From Bacillota bacterium (GTDB taxonomy: Bacteria > Bacillota > Clostridia > Oscillospirales > Oscillospiraceae): DNA of 64,000 nucleotides. The stretch is from positions 1 through 64,000 of the forward strand of contig JAETOJ010000012.1 of assembly GCA_021768085.1 (NCBI GenBank), read 5' to 3'. The position numbers and the translations under genes were made by a program. The notes below the pieces were generated by a model. The model saw only the letters and a program-made list of their open reading frames with translations. It did no database searches and was not told where the DNA came from. Below, piece after piece: positions 50,004 to 60,152 of this stretch (the stretch's first letter is position 1; every line of letters begins with the position of its first letter).

Positions 50004-51611
50004 TCAGGGATTCAGCAGCGCCCCGGCGTCCACCACGTTGGAGCCCTCGGGAGGCTGATCCTCCGGGTTCTCGATGGTGGTGCCCCAGGTCTGGGTGAGG
50101 GTCAGCTTACCCTCGCCCAGATTGGCGATGTGGAGACTCATGTTTAGGGTGGCGTTCCCGGCGTCCTGCTTCGCGTCCATGGTGAGCTTGATGGCGGGCA
50201 CGCCGGCCTGGGCCGCGGTCTCCACGGTGCAGGTCATGTCAACTCCGCCCTTGCTGTCCACTTTCACGGTAATCTGGTACTCCTCAAAGGCGGCCTTCGC
50301 CTCCTCCATATCGTCGGCGCTGAGGCCCATGTCCTCGTACAGCGCCATCAGGTCGTCCACGCCGATGGTGCGGGTGGACACGCCGCCGTCGGTGGTGAAG
50401 GTGTCATCCCCATAGAGGGCGGTCATCATCCCCACCGTGGAACCCAGAGCGGCCACGCTGATCACGGAGTTCTCGTCCAGCACACCTGTCAGGGCGGAGC
50501 CGATGGTGGTCTCCCCGGTCTGGGCAAAGGCCATCTCGCTCAGCTCAGCGCCCAGATCCAGGCCCAGCCAAACGTTGTCCACCCCGGCCAGCTTATCCAG
50601 AGAGGCCATCCGGAACCAGCCCAGCCCCTTCCGGGTCAGGATGATCTCCATGTCCTCCAGGCCGTCCAGCACCAGATTCACCTGCTCGCTCAGGTTGGCG
50701 GTATCCCCCTCGTTGGCGCTGATCAGCAGCTTCACCAGCTCGTCCTTCACATTGTCGGACAGCTTCAGGGACACCTGGGCGCTGGCTGCCTCCGTGTTGA
50801 AGTTCTGCTTGCCGGACAGGTCGGCAGTGTAGGTCTTATTGCCGTTGATGGTGTCGAAGGCGGTGACCGTCAGGTTCCCCTTCAAGTCGGCCTGGTAGTT
50901 TTTGCCCTCCTCCATGGCCGCGCCCTGGTTGGCCTGCACTTTATTGAGGATGGTGAAGTCCTTGTCGATCTCCGCCGCCAGCGCCGCCCGATCCAGCAGC
51001 ACGGTGGTCTGGAAGTCGCCGTCCCAGCCCACCTCGTAGCCCAGGGCCTCGCTGATGAAGCGGATGGGCACATAGGTGCGACCGCCCTTGATGTAGGGGG
51101 CGCAATCCATGACGATGTCGTCCGGCTTGGGGGTGTCCTTGTTGTTGTCGGCAGTGGGGGTAACCGTCACGGTGGTGCTGCCGATGGTAAACTCATAGGC
51201 ATAGCCGTCCAGCACAAAGGTCACCACCCCGTCCTGGTAGCCGATCTCTCCGCCCAGGGTCTCCACCAGCGCCCGGACGGGGATCATGGTGCGGCTGCTG
51301 GAGATCTCGGGGACGGCGTCCGGGAACTGGACATAGGCCCCGTTCACCAGTACGCCGATCTGCCCGGGCACGCCGCCCAGAGCGGTCTTGAGGGCATCCA
51401 CGTCCACGTTGGCGGGTATCTCGGTGGTAAAGATGGCCGTGGGGCCGTCCGCGCCGCCGATGATGCCAATGGCGTCTCTCGAAGTGTAAGCGGGCACAGC
51501 CTCACCGTCCACCGTGTAGGCGCCGTCCACGGGGGCGGGGGCCGCGAAGGCCGGTACCGCCAGGGCCAGCGTCATGGCCAGAGACAGCAGCAGTGCAAAC
51601 AGTTTCTTCAT
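50004..51611 (-). CDS. secreted protein with copper-amine-oxidase-N/stalk domain
   Basis: Signal peptide; RTMIPVRALVETLGGE..., GGRTYVPIRFISEALGYEVGWD. Confidence 0.88.
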   Translation of the reverse strand: MKKLFALLLSLAMTLALAVPAFAAPAPVDGAYTVDGEAVPAYTSRDAIGIIGGADGPTAIFTTEIPANVDVDALKTALGGVPGQIGVLVNGAYVQFPDAVPEISSSRTMIPVRALVETLGGEIGYQDGVVTFVLDGYAYEFTIGSTTVTVTPTADNNKDTPKPDDIVMDCAPYIKGGRTYVPIRFISEALGYEVGWDGDFQTTVLLDRAALAAEIDKDFTILNKVQANQGAAMEEGKNYQADLKGNLTVTAFDTINGNKTYTADLSGKQNFNTEAASAQVSLKLSDNVKDELVKLLISANEGDTANLSEQVNLVLDGLEDMEIILTRKGLGWFRMASLDKLAGVDNVWLGLDLGAELSEMAFAQTGETTIGSALTGVLDENSVISVAALGSTVGMMTALYGDDTFTTDGGVSTRTIGVDDLMALYEDMGLSADDMEEAKAAFEEYQITVKVDSKGGVDMTCTVETAAQAGVPAIKLTMDAKQDAGNATLNMSLHIANLGEGKLTLTQTWGTTIENPEDQPPEGSNVVDAGALLNP

Positions 51612-51813
51612 CTTGGTTCCTCCTTTTTATGACTCGTGGGTTTCTATCGTTACGCCGCCGCGCGGCGCGGGGGACTGAGAGACCTTCCCACTTTCAAGGG
51701 ACGATGCTTGTCGGAGGCTGGCGTCCATCGCCGGCCGAGCCGGAGACGAGACAGGCGCACAGCAAGGCCGTGACGGATAAGGGGGCTTAACGGGGGTGCC
51801 CCCGCCTCTGTGC

Positions 51814-53565
51814 TCAGGGATCCAGCATCTCCCCGGCGTCCACCACGGTGGAACCTTCGGGGGGCTGGGTCTCGGGGGTGGCCGGGTCGGTTCGCAGCTC
51901 GCTGGTGAGGGTGAATTTCATGGTGCCCACGTTGGCTATATGGAGATTCACGGTCATGGACGTCCGGCCCGAGCGCACGGACTCCTCCAGCGACAGGCGG
52001 GCGCTGGTGTCCCCGATGTGCTGGGGCAGGGTGTGGATCAGGGCAGACACCCTGCCGTTCCCCCGGCTGTCCACGGTGAGGGTGTACTCCAGCTCCTTGT
52101 ACTCCTTGGCCATCTCCCGGCGCAGCTCGGCCAGCTCCTCCTCGGTGAACGTATCCGGGTCATAGTCCCTCAGCGCCCAGTCGATGAGGGCGTCCAGATC
52201 CCACCTCAGCGTGGACACGCCGTCGGTGGTGGTAAAGCATTTGTCGCCCAGCAGCTCCTCCATGGCGTCCGCGTAATCCATAGCCGCCGCCCAGCTCAGC
52301 GCGGAATCCTCATAGGTGGCCAGATACTGCTCGCTCACGGTGGCGGTCTGCCCCAGCTGGGCAAACACGGCCTCCATAACCTGGGGATCCGCCGCCAGGC
52401 CCAGCCAGATGTCCTCCCCACCGCCCGCCTGATTTAGCAGAGGGGAGCTCACCCAGGCCAGCCCCTTCCGGGTGATGATGTAATCCAGCTCCAGCTTACG
52501 CAGGGCGGCGCGCAGCTCCTCCACCTCCTCCTCGGGCAGGCCCTGGCCCGCCAACAGCTTCACCAGCTCGTCGGCCAGATTGTCAGACAGGGTGAGGGCA
52601 TAGCTGCCGTTGACCGCCTGGGTGTTGAACAGCTCGCTCCCGGTGAGGGCGGCGGTGTAGGTGGTATTGCCGTTCAGGGTGTCAAAGGCGGTGAAGGTCA
52701 AATCGCCCTTCACGGTGCCCCGCAGGCTCTTGCCCTCCTCCATGGTATAGCTTTGGACGGCCAGCATCCGGTTGAGGATGGTGAAACGGCCGTCGATCTC
52801 CGCGGCCAGCGCTTCCAGGTCGGTGAGGACGGCGGTCTCAAAATCGCTGTCCCAGCTCACCCGGTAGCCCAGGATCTCACCCAGAAAGCGCACAGGCACA
52901 TAGGTACGGCCCCCCTTGATGTAGGGCGCACAGTCCATGGGGAACATCTGTCCGTCGCCGGGCAGCTCGCCGCCGGTGTACTCCGTGAGCACCTCACTGC
53001 TACCCGGAGTGAAGGTCAGGCGAACCCCGCCCGCCTGGCAGATCACCTTGCCGTCCGTCATCTCAGCCTGGCCACCCAGGGCCTCCACGATGGGGCGCAC
53101 GGGCACCATGGTGCGGCCCCCTGTCACCTCGGGAATGGCGTCTGGGAACCGGACGTATTCACCGTTGAGCATCACGCCGATCTGGCCGGGCACGCCGCCC
53201 ATGGCCTCCTTCAGGGCGTCCACCTGGTTCTGATGCTCCTCCGCCTTGAGCAGCTCCCACATCTGGTACAGCACCATCTCGTCCAGGAACTCCTCCTCGG
53301 TCATCTCCCAGTACTCCATGTACTCCTCGGGGGAGTCATAGTAGGGGTACTCCTGGGCGAAGTAGTCGTAGGCGCTGGCCCTGAGCTGATCCTCCAGACC
53401 GGGGTGGGCGTCCAGGTACGCCCGCTCCTCCGCCCACAGGTCGAAGTCTTCCTCCAGGATGCCGTTGATGGGGATGATATCCTCCGGAGCGGGAGCCGCA
53501 AAGGCCGGCACTGTCAGCGACAGCGACAGCGCCAGGGACAGCAGAACTGCGGTCAGTTTTTTCAT
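51814..53565 (-). CDS. secreted protein with copper-amine-oxidase-N/stalk domain (paralog of 50004-51611)
   Basis: Signal peptide; GGRTMVPVRPIVEALGGQ..., GGRTYVPVRFLGEILGYRVSWD. Confidence 0.88.
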   Translation of the reverse strand: MKKLTAVLLSLALSLSLTVPAFAAPAPEDIIPINGILEEDFDLWAEERAYLDAHPGLEDQLRASAYDYFAQEYPYYDSPEEYMEYWEMTEEEFLDEMVLYQMWELLKAEEHQNQVDALKEAMGGVPGQIGVMLNGEYVRFPDAIPEVTGGRTMVPVRPIVEALGGQAEMTDGKVICQAGGVRLTFTPGSSEVLTEYTGGELPGDGQMFPMDCAPYIKGGRTYVPVRFLGEILGYRVSWDSDFETAVLTDLEALAAEIDGRFTILNRMLAVQSYTMEEGKSLRGTVKGDLTFTAFDTLNGNTTYTAALTGSELFNTQAVNGSYALTLSDNLADELVKLLAGQGLPEEEVEELRAALRKLELDYIITRKGLAWVSSPLLNQAGGGEDIWLGLAADPQVMEAVFAQLGQTATVSEQYLATYEDSALSWAAAMDYADAMEELLGDKCFTTTDGVSTLRWDLDALIDWALRDYDPDTFTEEELAELRREMAKEYKELEYTLTVDSRGNGRVSALIHTLPQHIGDTSARLSLEESVRSGRTSMTVNLHIANVGTMKFTLTSELRTDPATPETQPPEGSTVVDAGEMLDP

Positions 53566-53684
53566 CTCGGTTCCTCCTTTTCATGCCTTGTGGGTTCCTA
53601 TCATTACGCCGCATCCTCGGCGGCGATACAGGCTTCGCTCTCCATCAAACCAAAGGGCAGCTTTGCAGAGCTCGCAAGGGCTTT

Positions 53685-55673
53685 TTAAGAGATATCCGCC
53701 AGCTCCAGGTATTTATAGCCCGCGTCCGCGATGTGATCCTTCCGGCCCTGGAGGTCGTTGCCCAGGAACATCTCGAAGATCTGGGCCGTGCGCTCCCCGT
53801 CCTCGGGCATCACCTTGATCAGCCGCCGGGTGTCCGGGCTCATGGTGGTCAGCCACATCATGTCCGGCTCGTTCTCGCCCAGGCCCTTGGAGCGCTGCAC
53901 GTCGAACTTCTTCCCCTCCAGGGAGGCGGCAATCTCGTTACGCTCCCGGTCGGAGTAGGCGAACCAGGTCTTCTCCTTACAGGTGATCTCGTACAGGGGG
54001 GACTCGGCGATATACACGTACCCCTCCTGGATCAGGGTGGGGGTGAGCCGGTACAGCATGGCCAGCAGCAGGGTGCGGATCTGGAAGCCGTCCTCGTCGC
54101 CATCGGTGCAGATGACGATCTTGTTCCAGCGCAGGCTGTCCAAGTCGAAGGCGCTGAGCTCCTTCACGTGCTTATCCTTCACCTCCACGCCGCAGCCCAT
54201 CACCTTCAGCAGGTCGGTGATGATCTCGCTTTTGAAGATGCGGGCATAGTCCGCCTTGAGGCAGTTCAGGATCTTGCCCCGGATGGGCATAATGGCCTGG
54301 AACTCGCTGTCCCGGGCCAGCTTCACGCTGCCCAGGGCAGAGTCGCCCTCCACGATGTAGAGCTCCCGGCGTTCCACGTCCTTGGTGCGGCAGTCCACGA
54401 ACTTCTGCACCCGGTTGGAGATGTCCACCGAGCCAGACAGCTTCTTCTTAATGCCCAGGCGGGTCTTTTCCGCCGTCTCCCGGGAGCGCTTGTTCACCAG
54501 CACCTGGCCGGCGATCTTCTCCGCGTCCAGGGGGTTCTCGATGAAGTACACCTCCAGCTGGGAGCGAAGGAAGTCGGTCATGGCCTCCTGGACGAATTTG
54601 TTGGTGATGGATTTCTTGGTCTGGTTCTCGTAGCTGGTCTGGGTGGAGAAGTTGCTGCTCACCAGCACCAGGGCGTCCTGGATGTCGTTGAAGGTAAGCT
54701 TGGCCTCCCCCTTCTGGTACTTGCCGTTCTGCTTCAGCCAGCCATCGATGGCGGACACGAAGGCGGAGCGCATGGCCTTCTCCGGCGCGCCGCCGTGCTC
54801 CAGCCAGGAGGAGTTGTGGTAGTGCTCGATGACCTGCACCCGGTTGGAAAAGCAGAAGGACACGGACAGCTTCACCTTGTACTCCGGTTTATCCTCCCGA
54901 TCCCGGCCCCTCCGCTCCCCCTGCCAGAACACCGGGGTGGTGAGGGAATCCTCCCCCGCCAGCTCCTGGACATAGTCGCTGATGCCGTTCTCATAGCGGA
55001 AGTCGGTGGTGTCGAACTTCCCGCCCTCCTGGTTCCGGAAGCGGAAGGTGACCCCGGCGTTCACCACCGCCTGGCGCTTGATCATGTCCAGGTAGTAGTC
55101 CGCCGGTATGTCGATATCGGTGAACACCTCCAGGTCGGGCTTCCAGTGGAAGCGGGAGCCGGTCTTTTTCCGGTCGGCGGGCTCCTTTTTCATCTCCCCC
55201 GCGATCTCGCCCTTCTCGAAGTGGAGGGTATACTTGAAGCCGTCCCGGTAGATCACCGCGTCAAAATACTCGCTGGTGTACTGGGTGGCACAGGCCCCCA
55301 GGCCGTTCAGTCCCAGGGAGTACTCGTAGTTGTCCCCGCCGCCCTCCTGGTACTTGCCGCCGGCGTACAGTTCGCAGAACACCAGCTCCCAGTTGTAGCA
55401 GCCCTCCGCCTCGTTCCAGTCCACCGGGCAGCCCCGGCCGAAGTCCTCCACCTCGATGGACTTGTCCTCGTACCGGGTGACGGTGATGAGATCGCCGTGG
55501 CCCTCCCGGGCCTCGTCGATGGCGTTGGACAAAATTTCAAAGACGGCGTGCTCACAGCCCTCCAGCCCGTCGGAGCCGAAGATGACGCCGGGGCGCTTCC
55601 GCACCCGGTCGGCCCCCTTGAGGGCGGAGATGGAGTCGTTGCCGTACTGCTGTTTTTGTGTGGACTTCGCCAT
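53685..55673 (-). CDS. parE: DNA topoisomerase IV subunit B (ParE/GyrB family)
   Basis: GHKE ATPase-type pattern, LYIVEGDSALGS, ICTDGDEDGFQI. Confidence 0.93.
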   Translation of the reverse strand: MAKSTQKQQYGNDSISALKGADRVRKRPGVIFGSDGLEGCEHAVFEILSNAIDEAREGHGDLITVTRYEDKSIEVEDFGRGCPVDWNEAEGCYNWELVFCELYAGGKYQEGGGDNYEYSLGLNGLGACATQYTSEYFDAVIYRDGFKYTLHFEKGEIAGEMKKEPADRKKTGSRFHWKPDLEVFTDIDIPADYYLDMIKRQAVVNAGVTFRFRNQEGGKFDTTDFRYENGISDYVQELAGEDSLTTPVFWQGERRGRDREDKPEYKVKLSVSFCFSNRVQVIEHYHNSSWLEHGGAPEKAMRSAFVSAIDGWLKQNGKYQKGEAKLTFNDIQDALVLVSSNFSTQTSYENQTKKSITNKFVQEAMTDFLRSQLEVYFIENPLDAEKIAGQVLVNKRSRETAEKTRLGIKKKLSGSVDISNRVQKFVDCRTKDVERRELYIVEGDSALGSVKLARDSEFQAIMPIRGKILNCLKADYARIFKSEIITDLLKVMGCGVEVKDKHVKELSAFDLDSLRWNKIVICTDGDEDGFQIRTLLLAMLYRLTPTLIQEGYVYIAESPLYEITCKEKTWFAYSDRERNEIAASLEGKKFDVQRSKGLGENEPDMMWLTTMSPDTRRLIKVMPEDGERTAQIFEMFLGNDLQGRKDHIADAGYKYLELADIS

Positions 55674-55864
55674 GTCTGCACCTGCCTAAACCCATAGTGT
55701 GGCAGCGCCCCGGGGAAGGTTAACTGGTAAAAATTTGCAGGGGGCGCATTCATTCCCTGATTTTATAGTATACCGCAAAAAGGCCGGAGCAGTCAAGGCC
55801 CCGGCCACGCGAAAAGGCGTGAAAGGAGGGGGCTTCGGAAGAAGCCCCCCCGTTGTTTGGATTC

Positions 55865-56887
55865 TCAAAGCATCTGCCTGCTGCGGGAGATGTTCATGGT
55901 TCCGTCCTGCATCTCGTTCACCCACTCCAGGCTGCGCCCGGTGCCGTTGGCCACGCAGGAGATGGCGTCGTCCGCCACATAGGTCTCGATGCCCGTGTGG
56001 GACTCGATGAGCTTGTCGAAGCCCCACACCAGCGAGCCGCCGCCGGTCATGATGATGCCGTTGCTGGAGATATCGGCCACCAGCTCCGGGGGGGTGCGCT
56101 CCAGCACCCCGTGGACGGCCTCCAAAATCCGGGAGCAGGGCTCCTCGAAGGCCTCGATCATCTCGCTGGAGGTGACGGAGAACACCCGGGGCAGGCCGGT
56201 CATGAGGCAGCGGCCCTTGACCTCCATGGAGATCTCCTCCGGCCGGGGGAACACACAGCCGATGGTCATCTTCAGCTCCTCCGCGGTGCGGTCGCCGATG
56301 AGCACGTTGTGCCGCTTGCGGATATACTTCACCACCGCCTCGCTGAAGGCGTCCCCCGCCACCTTGATGGAGGCGGACTCCACAATGCCGGACAGGGAGA
56401 TCACCGCGATGTCGGCGGTGCCGCCGCCGATGTCCACCACCATGTGGCCGTCGGGCTGGGTGATGTCCACCCCCGCACCGATGGCGGCGGCCAGGGGCTC
56501 CTCAATGAGGTACACCCGCCGGGCGCCGGCCTGAATGCCCGCGTCGATGACGGCGCGCTCCTCCACCTCGGTGATGCCGGAGGGCACACAGATCACCACT
56601 CGGGGCTTGAACAGGTGGACGGGGGACACCTTGCGGATGAACTCTCGGAGCATCCGCTCGGTCATGTCATAGTCGGAGATCACGCCCTCCCGCAGGGGGC
56701 GGATGGCCACGATGTTGCCGGGGGTCTTGCCCAGCATCTGCTGGGCCTCAGTGCCCACCTTCAGCAACTTGCCGGTGTTCTTGTCCAGCGCCACCACCGA
56801 CGGTTCCCGCAGGACAATGCCCTTGTCCTTGATATAGACCAGCACGCTGGCGGTGCCCAGGTCAATGCCGATATCTCTTGCAAACAT
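55865..56887 (-). CDS. mreB: MreB/Mbl-like rod-shape determining protein
   Basis: MFARDIGIDLGTASVLVYIKDKGIVLREPSVVALD; actin-like motifs. Confidence 0.95.
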   Translation of the reverse strand: MFARDIGIDLGTASVLVYIKDKGIVLREPSVVALDKNTGKLLKVGTEAQQMLGKTPGNIVAIRPLREGVISDYDMTERMLREFIRKVSPVHLFKPRVVICVPSGITEVEERAVIDAGIQAGARRVYLIEEPLAAAIGAGVDITQPDGHMVVDIGGGTADIAVISLSGIVESASIKVAGDAFSEAVVKYIRKRHNVLIGDRTAEELKMTIGCVFPRPEEISMEVKGRCLMTGLPRVFSVTSSEMIEAFEEPCSRILEAVHGVLERTPPELVADISSNGIIMTGGGSLVWGFDKLIESHTGIETYVADDAISCVANGTGRSLEWVNEMQDGTMNISRSRQML

Positions 56888-57069
56888 AGTTTTCACTCCT
56901 GTATCTGTTCTGCGCCTGGATGTCTGCCCCGAAAGCGCCTGGAATCGTTGTAAGGTGCCCATCTGGGTATCACATCTCATGATACTAAACTATTTCCCAA
57001 TTTGCAAGCCTTTTTGCCTGCTCCGTCCTTTAAATTTTCGTGAAGAACCGAACCCTTCCGCCGCAGGGC

Positions 57070-57125
57070 AAAAAACAAGGCCGCCCGAGGCGGCCATAAA
57101 ACCAAAAAAGCCGCTGTTCAGCGGC
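57070..57125 (-). terminator. tandem intrinsic terminators on the minus strand
   Basis: - strand GCCGCTGAACAGCGGC TTTTTT and GGCCGCCTCGGGCGGCC TTGTTTTTT. Confidence 0.8.
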
Positions 57126-57567
57126 AGACAAGAACCCGCCCCAGAAAGGCCACCCAAACGGGGCCCCCGCAAAGCCGCCCTTTGGCTTTGTGGGGAGAGG
57201 AGGAGCAAGGGAGCGTGTGGAGCTTTCCCCGTAGGGGGAAGCGGAGCAGAGTGGAGTTTCTTCTGACGACACCAGGCCCCCAGCCGTCCTATTCCGCGGC
57301 TGGGGGCCTACTTCTGGGTTTTGTTGTCCAAGGGCTGATACCTTCACTTTCTTCCGGCCCTGCCGGATGGTTTGCGTTGGGGCTGCGCCTGAAACTGCTT
57401 CTCCTCGTTTCCTCAAACAATGGTAGGCTTCAGACTTGATCTGGCTTCCGTCGCTTGCGTAAGCGTGTTTGGAACGGTTGAGACTTCGTCTCACTTTGCG
57501 TTCCCCAATCGCAGAAAGAGGTTGGTGCGTTCTACGTTAATACATTGGACTCACCTTTTCCTTTCTG
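57104..57567 (-). ncRNA. candidate structured non-coding RNA
   Basis: Strong promoter TTGACA-17-TACAAT at 57573-57601, several nested hairpins, tandem terminators, no convincing protein. Confidence 0.5.
57160..57250. repeat. intergenic repeat family B, copy 2
   Basis: GGGGCCCCCGCAAAGCCGCCCTTTGGCTTTGTGGGGAGAGGAGGAGCAAGGGAGCG. Confidence 0.85.
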
Positions 57568-57572
57568 TCTGT

Positions 57573-57601
57573 ATTGTACGATAAACTCTCGAAGTTGTCA
57601 A
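57573..57601 (-). promoter_or_regulatory. near-consensus sigma-A promoter
   Basis: TTGACA N17 TACAAT on the minus strand. Confidence 0.85.
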
Positions 57602-57693
57602 CCCCTTTTTGTGAGATTTTTTAAATTTTTTGATTCCATCCACAAAGGGCGGGCTGGTGTACGCAGACAGCGCACGCCAGCCCGCCTCCAGCC

Positions 57694-58281
57694 TCACGGC
57701 CAGTCCAGATCGCCGTCGTTCTCGGTGGCGATGCCGTACCAGCTCAGCCCCGTGGCCTGGACGTCTCCCCAGGTGGGGTGCCGTTGAGCCGCCATGGCCC
57801 AGGTGTTGTACCAGAACACATAGGTCACATCCACATGGCTGGGCAGTATGTCCTCAATAATGGCCCGCAGCTCCTGGAACCCCTCGGGTATGCCTGCCAC
57901 GTCAGGGAAATACACCTTCACATACCCCGGCTGATCCCCCTCCTCCGCCCGTGCGTTGAGGCCACAGCCCCGCAGGGTGTCATTGATGGCCGCGGGGGTG
58001 AAGCTGTCCCCGCCGATACGCAGCAGGGCCGCCAGCGCCGCTCGCCGCTGGGCCGGGGTACTGCACACCGGGCGGTAGGGCAGCAGCTCCTCCACCCGCT
58101 CCAACCCGAAGTTCTGGGCGGTGGCCAGGTTCATCTCCCGGGCCGTGTCCTCCAGCTCCTGCTCCATGTGGTCCAGCCGCTTGCCGTACGCCCCCAGCTC
58201 CCCCCGGTTCACCGTGCTCGCCCGCAGGTCGTAGACGCCCAGGGGCCGCAGCAGGGCCGCCAGATACTCCTCATGGATCAT
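57694..58281 (-). CDS. DUF2313-like phage tail protein
   Basis: EYLAALLRPLGVYDL...AALLRIGGDSFTPAAINDTLRGCGL. Confidence 0.75.
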   Translation of the reverse strand: MIHEEYLAALLRPLGVYDLRASTVNRGELGAYGKRLDHMEQELEDTAREMNLATAQNFGLERVEELLPYRPVCSTPAQRRAALAALLRIGGDSFTPAAINDTLRGCGLNARAEEGDQPGYVKVYFPDVAGIPEGFQELRAIIEDILPSHVDVTYVFWYNTWAMAAQRHPTWGDVQATGLSWYGIATENDGDLDWP

Positions 58282-59375
58282 CCGCCCACCCCCTCCTGCG
58301 AGGCGTTAGAAGTCGCAGCCGCCCCACCGTTGGCAATGGTCACCGTCCCCAGCACCGGCAGAGTCACGCCGCTCAGCTCCAGATCCGCCGCCGGCTGGAG
58401 GATCTGACAATTCGCCACCCCATCCACGGCGAACACCAGGCTGGTGAGCTGGGCCCGGGGCAGGGGCCTGCCCAGCCGCTCCCCGTTGAACCAGGCAGCG
58501 AGGACCTCCCCCACCGCCTCCGACAGGTTGTCAAAGTCCTGGCCCTCCTCCGCCCACAGCTTCAGCGACAGGTTCACCGTCTCCACCGTGGGGGCGCTCA
58601 CCTTCACGTCCACGGCGATCTCCCGCACCTGGTCGAAATAGCGCTGCATCTCCGTCAGCAACCCTTGGCTGGGGGCCCCTCCCCGGGCGGCGGGGACGAT
58701 GTCCACCGTCCCCACCCCCCGGTTCTTGGGCAGCACCGTCACCGCCGCCACCTCGGGGAAGGACATGGCCGCCTGCCGGTAAAAGGCGCTGTTGGCCCCG
58801 TTGGCCAGCCGCCGGTAGGTGGCCAGCACCCGCTCCCGTAGGGATTCGTCCCCCTCCTGATCCAACCCGCTGGTGAAGGGCTCCGGGTTGGCGCAGGCCA
58901 CAATCCGCACCGGCGGCAGAGACATATACACAATAGTGCCCGCCCCCACGTTGCCCGCTGTCCCGGCCTCCACGGCCTCCACGGGCGCCTGAGCGTACAA
59001 CGCCCCCGGCGCCACCGCCGCCGCCTGGGTGGTGACGAACCGCACGCCGCCGGCGGTCATGCACACCGTCCCCACCGGTATCTCCACCTCTGTCTCTTGG
59101 ACCTCGTCCACATAGAAACGAATCGTGCCCTCGGCCTTGGCCGCCTGCCGGCGGGTAACGCCCCGAATCTGGGCGTGCTTGTCCAGATCCTCCCCCTGGG
59201 CGGTCTGGGGGAAGCACTGCCGCCGCGTCCACTCCCCCTGGACGTACAGGGCGTAAATCTGGGCCGCCACCGCGTAGAACCGCACCGCCAGCTCGCTGCT
59301 GGCCCCGGCGGTCTTCCCCGTCCTGGTCTGGAACTCCGCCGCCAGCCCCGCGTAGATCTCCTCTAATGTGATCAA
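58278..59375 (-). CDS. baseplate J-like protein
   Basis: QEGDESLRERVLATYRRLANGANSAFYRQAAMSFPEVAAV. Confidence 0.92.
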   Translation of the reverse strand: MITLEEIYAGLAAEFQTRTGKTAGASSELAVRFYAVAAQIYALYVQGEWTRRQCFPQTAQGEDLDKHAQIRGVTRRQAAKAEGTIRFYVDEVQETEVEIPVGTVCMTAGGVRFVTTQAAAVAPGALYAQAPVEAVEAGTAGNVGAGTIVYMSLPPVRIVACANPEPFTSGLDQEGDESLRERVLATYRRLANGANSAFYRQAAMSFPEVAAVTVLPKNRGVGTVDIVPAARGGAPSQGLLTEMQRYFDQVREIAVDVKVSAPTVETVNLSLKLWAEEGQDFDNLSEAVGEVLAAWFNGERLGRPLPRAQLTSLVFAVDGVANCQILQPAADLELSGVTLPVLGTVTIANGGAAATSNASQEGVGG

Positions 59376-59379
59376 ATGC

Positions 59380-59730
59380 TCATCCCTCCAGCCTGACTTC
59401 CACCGGCAGAGCCGTCCCCCGCCACAACAGCTCCACCGTCACCAGCAGGCCGTCCCCGTCCCGGCGCACCGCTGCACCGGTGACCTGGACGCCCCCCATA
59501 TCCTCCAGCGCCTCCACAGCGTATTGCAGGGCAAGGCCGTTCCACTCCGAGGGCCGCTCCCGGCGCAGCAGGTGCATCCGGCTGCCCAGCCCCGGCAAAA
59601 AGGGGAAGCTCCCCCGCCGCGCCGTCAGCCGGAACAGGGCCTCTCCCAGCAGCTCGTCCCCGTCCCGGGCCACGGCCACGCCGCCCTTCCCGTCAGGGGC
59701 ATAGTCCCGGTCGATCAGTTTTAGGCTCAT
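59380..59730 (-). CDS. DUF2634/gp25-like baseplate protein
   Basis: Position between V and J; FRLTARRGSFPFLPGLGSRMHLL. Confidence 0.7.
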   Translation of the reverse strand: MSLKLIDRDYAPDGKGGVAVARDGDELLGEALFRLTARRGSFPFLPGLGSRMHLLRRERPSEWNGLALQYAVEALEDMGGVQVTGAAVRRDGDGLLVTVELLWRGTALPVEVRLEG

Positions 59731-60152
59731 GTCCCGCCTCCTCCCAGCAGTCCGGCCACAATCCGGGCGATGTACTCCGGCAGGGGCACCCCGTTCACAA
59801 AAACGTCCCCCTGAAGATCCACCCCGCCGCCGCCCACCGTCATCGTTCCCTCCGACTGTATGGACACGCTCTGTCCGCTCAGCTCTACGGACTTGGCCCC
59901 GATGCTCACGGAATCCGGCGTGCCGCCCCCCTGCCGCACACCCACCACGCAGGGGATCTCCCCCCGGCCCTGGATCACCAGCGCCCGCTGCCCCGCCTGG
60001 GGCGTCCAGTGGTAGCCGCCGGGGGCGTACACCTCCAGCCCCCGCCGCTCCCGATCCAGCAGCACCGCCGTCTCGCCGCCGCTCATGGTGACGATGCCGG
60101 TCTGGCCCTCACCGAAGTCGGCGGGGCGCTTCTGCTGTCCGCTCAGCCACAT
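59727..60152 (-). CDS. phage baseplate assembly protein V-like
   Basis: GEIPCVVGVRQGG...; beta-rich; position. Confidence 0.7.
   Translation of the reverse strand: MWLSGQQKRPADFGEGQTGIVTMSGGETAVLLDRERRGLEVYAPGGYHWTPQAGQRALVIQGRGEIPCVVGVRQGGGTPDSVSIGAKSVELSGQSVSIQSEGTMTVGGGGVDLQGDVFVNGVPLPEYIARIVAGLLGGGGT

Noticed and set aside
57030-57494. 154-aa minus-strand ORF as a real protein
   Set aside because: Crosses repeat family B and terminator hairpins and resembles no protein family I recognise; a structured RNA is the better explanation
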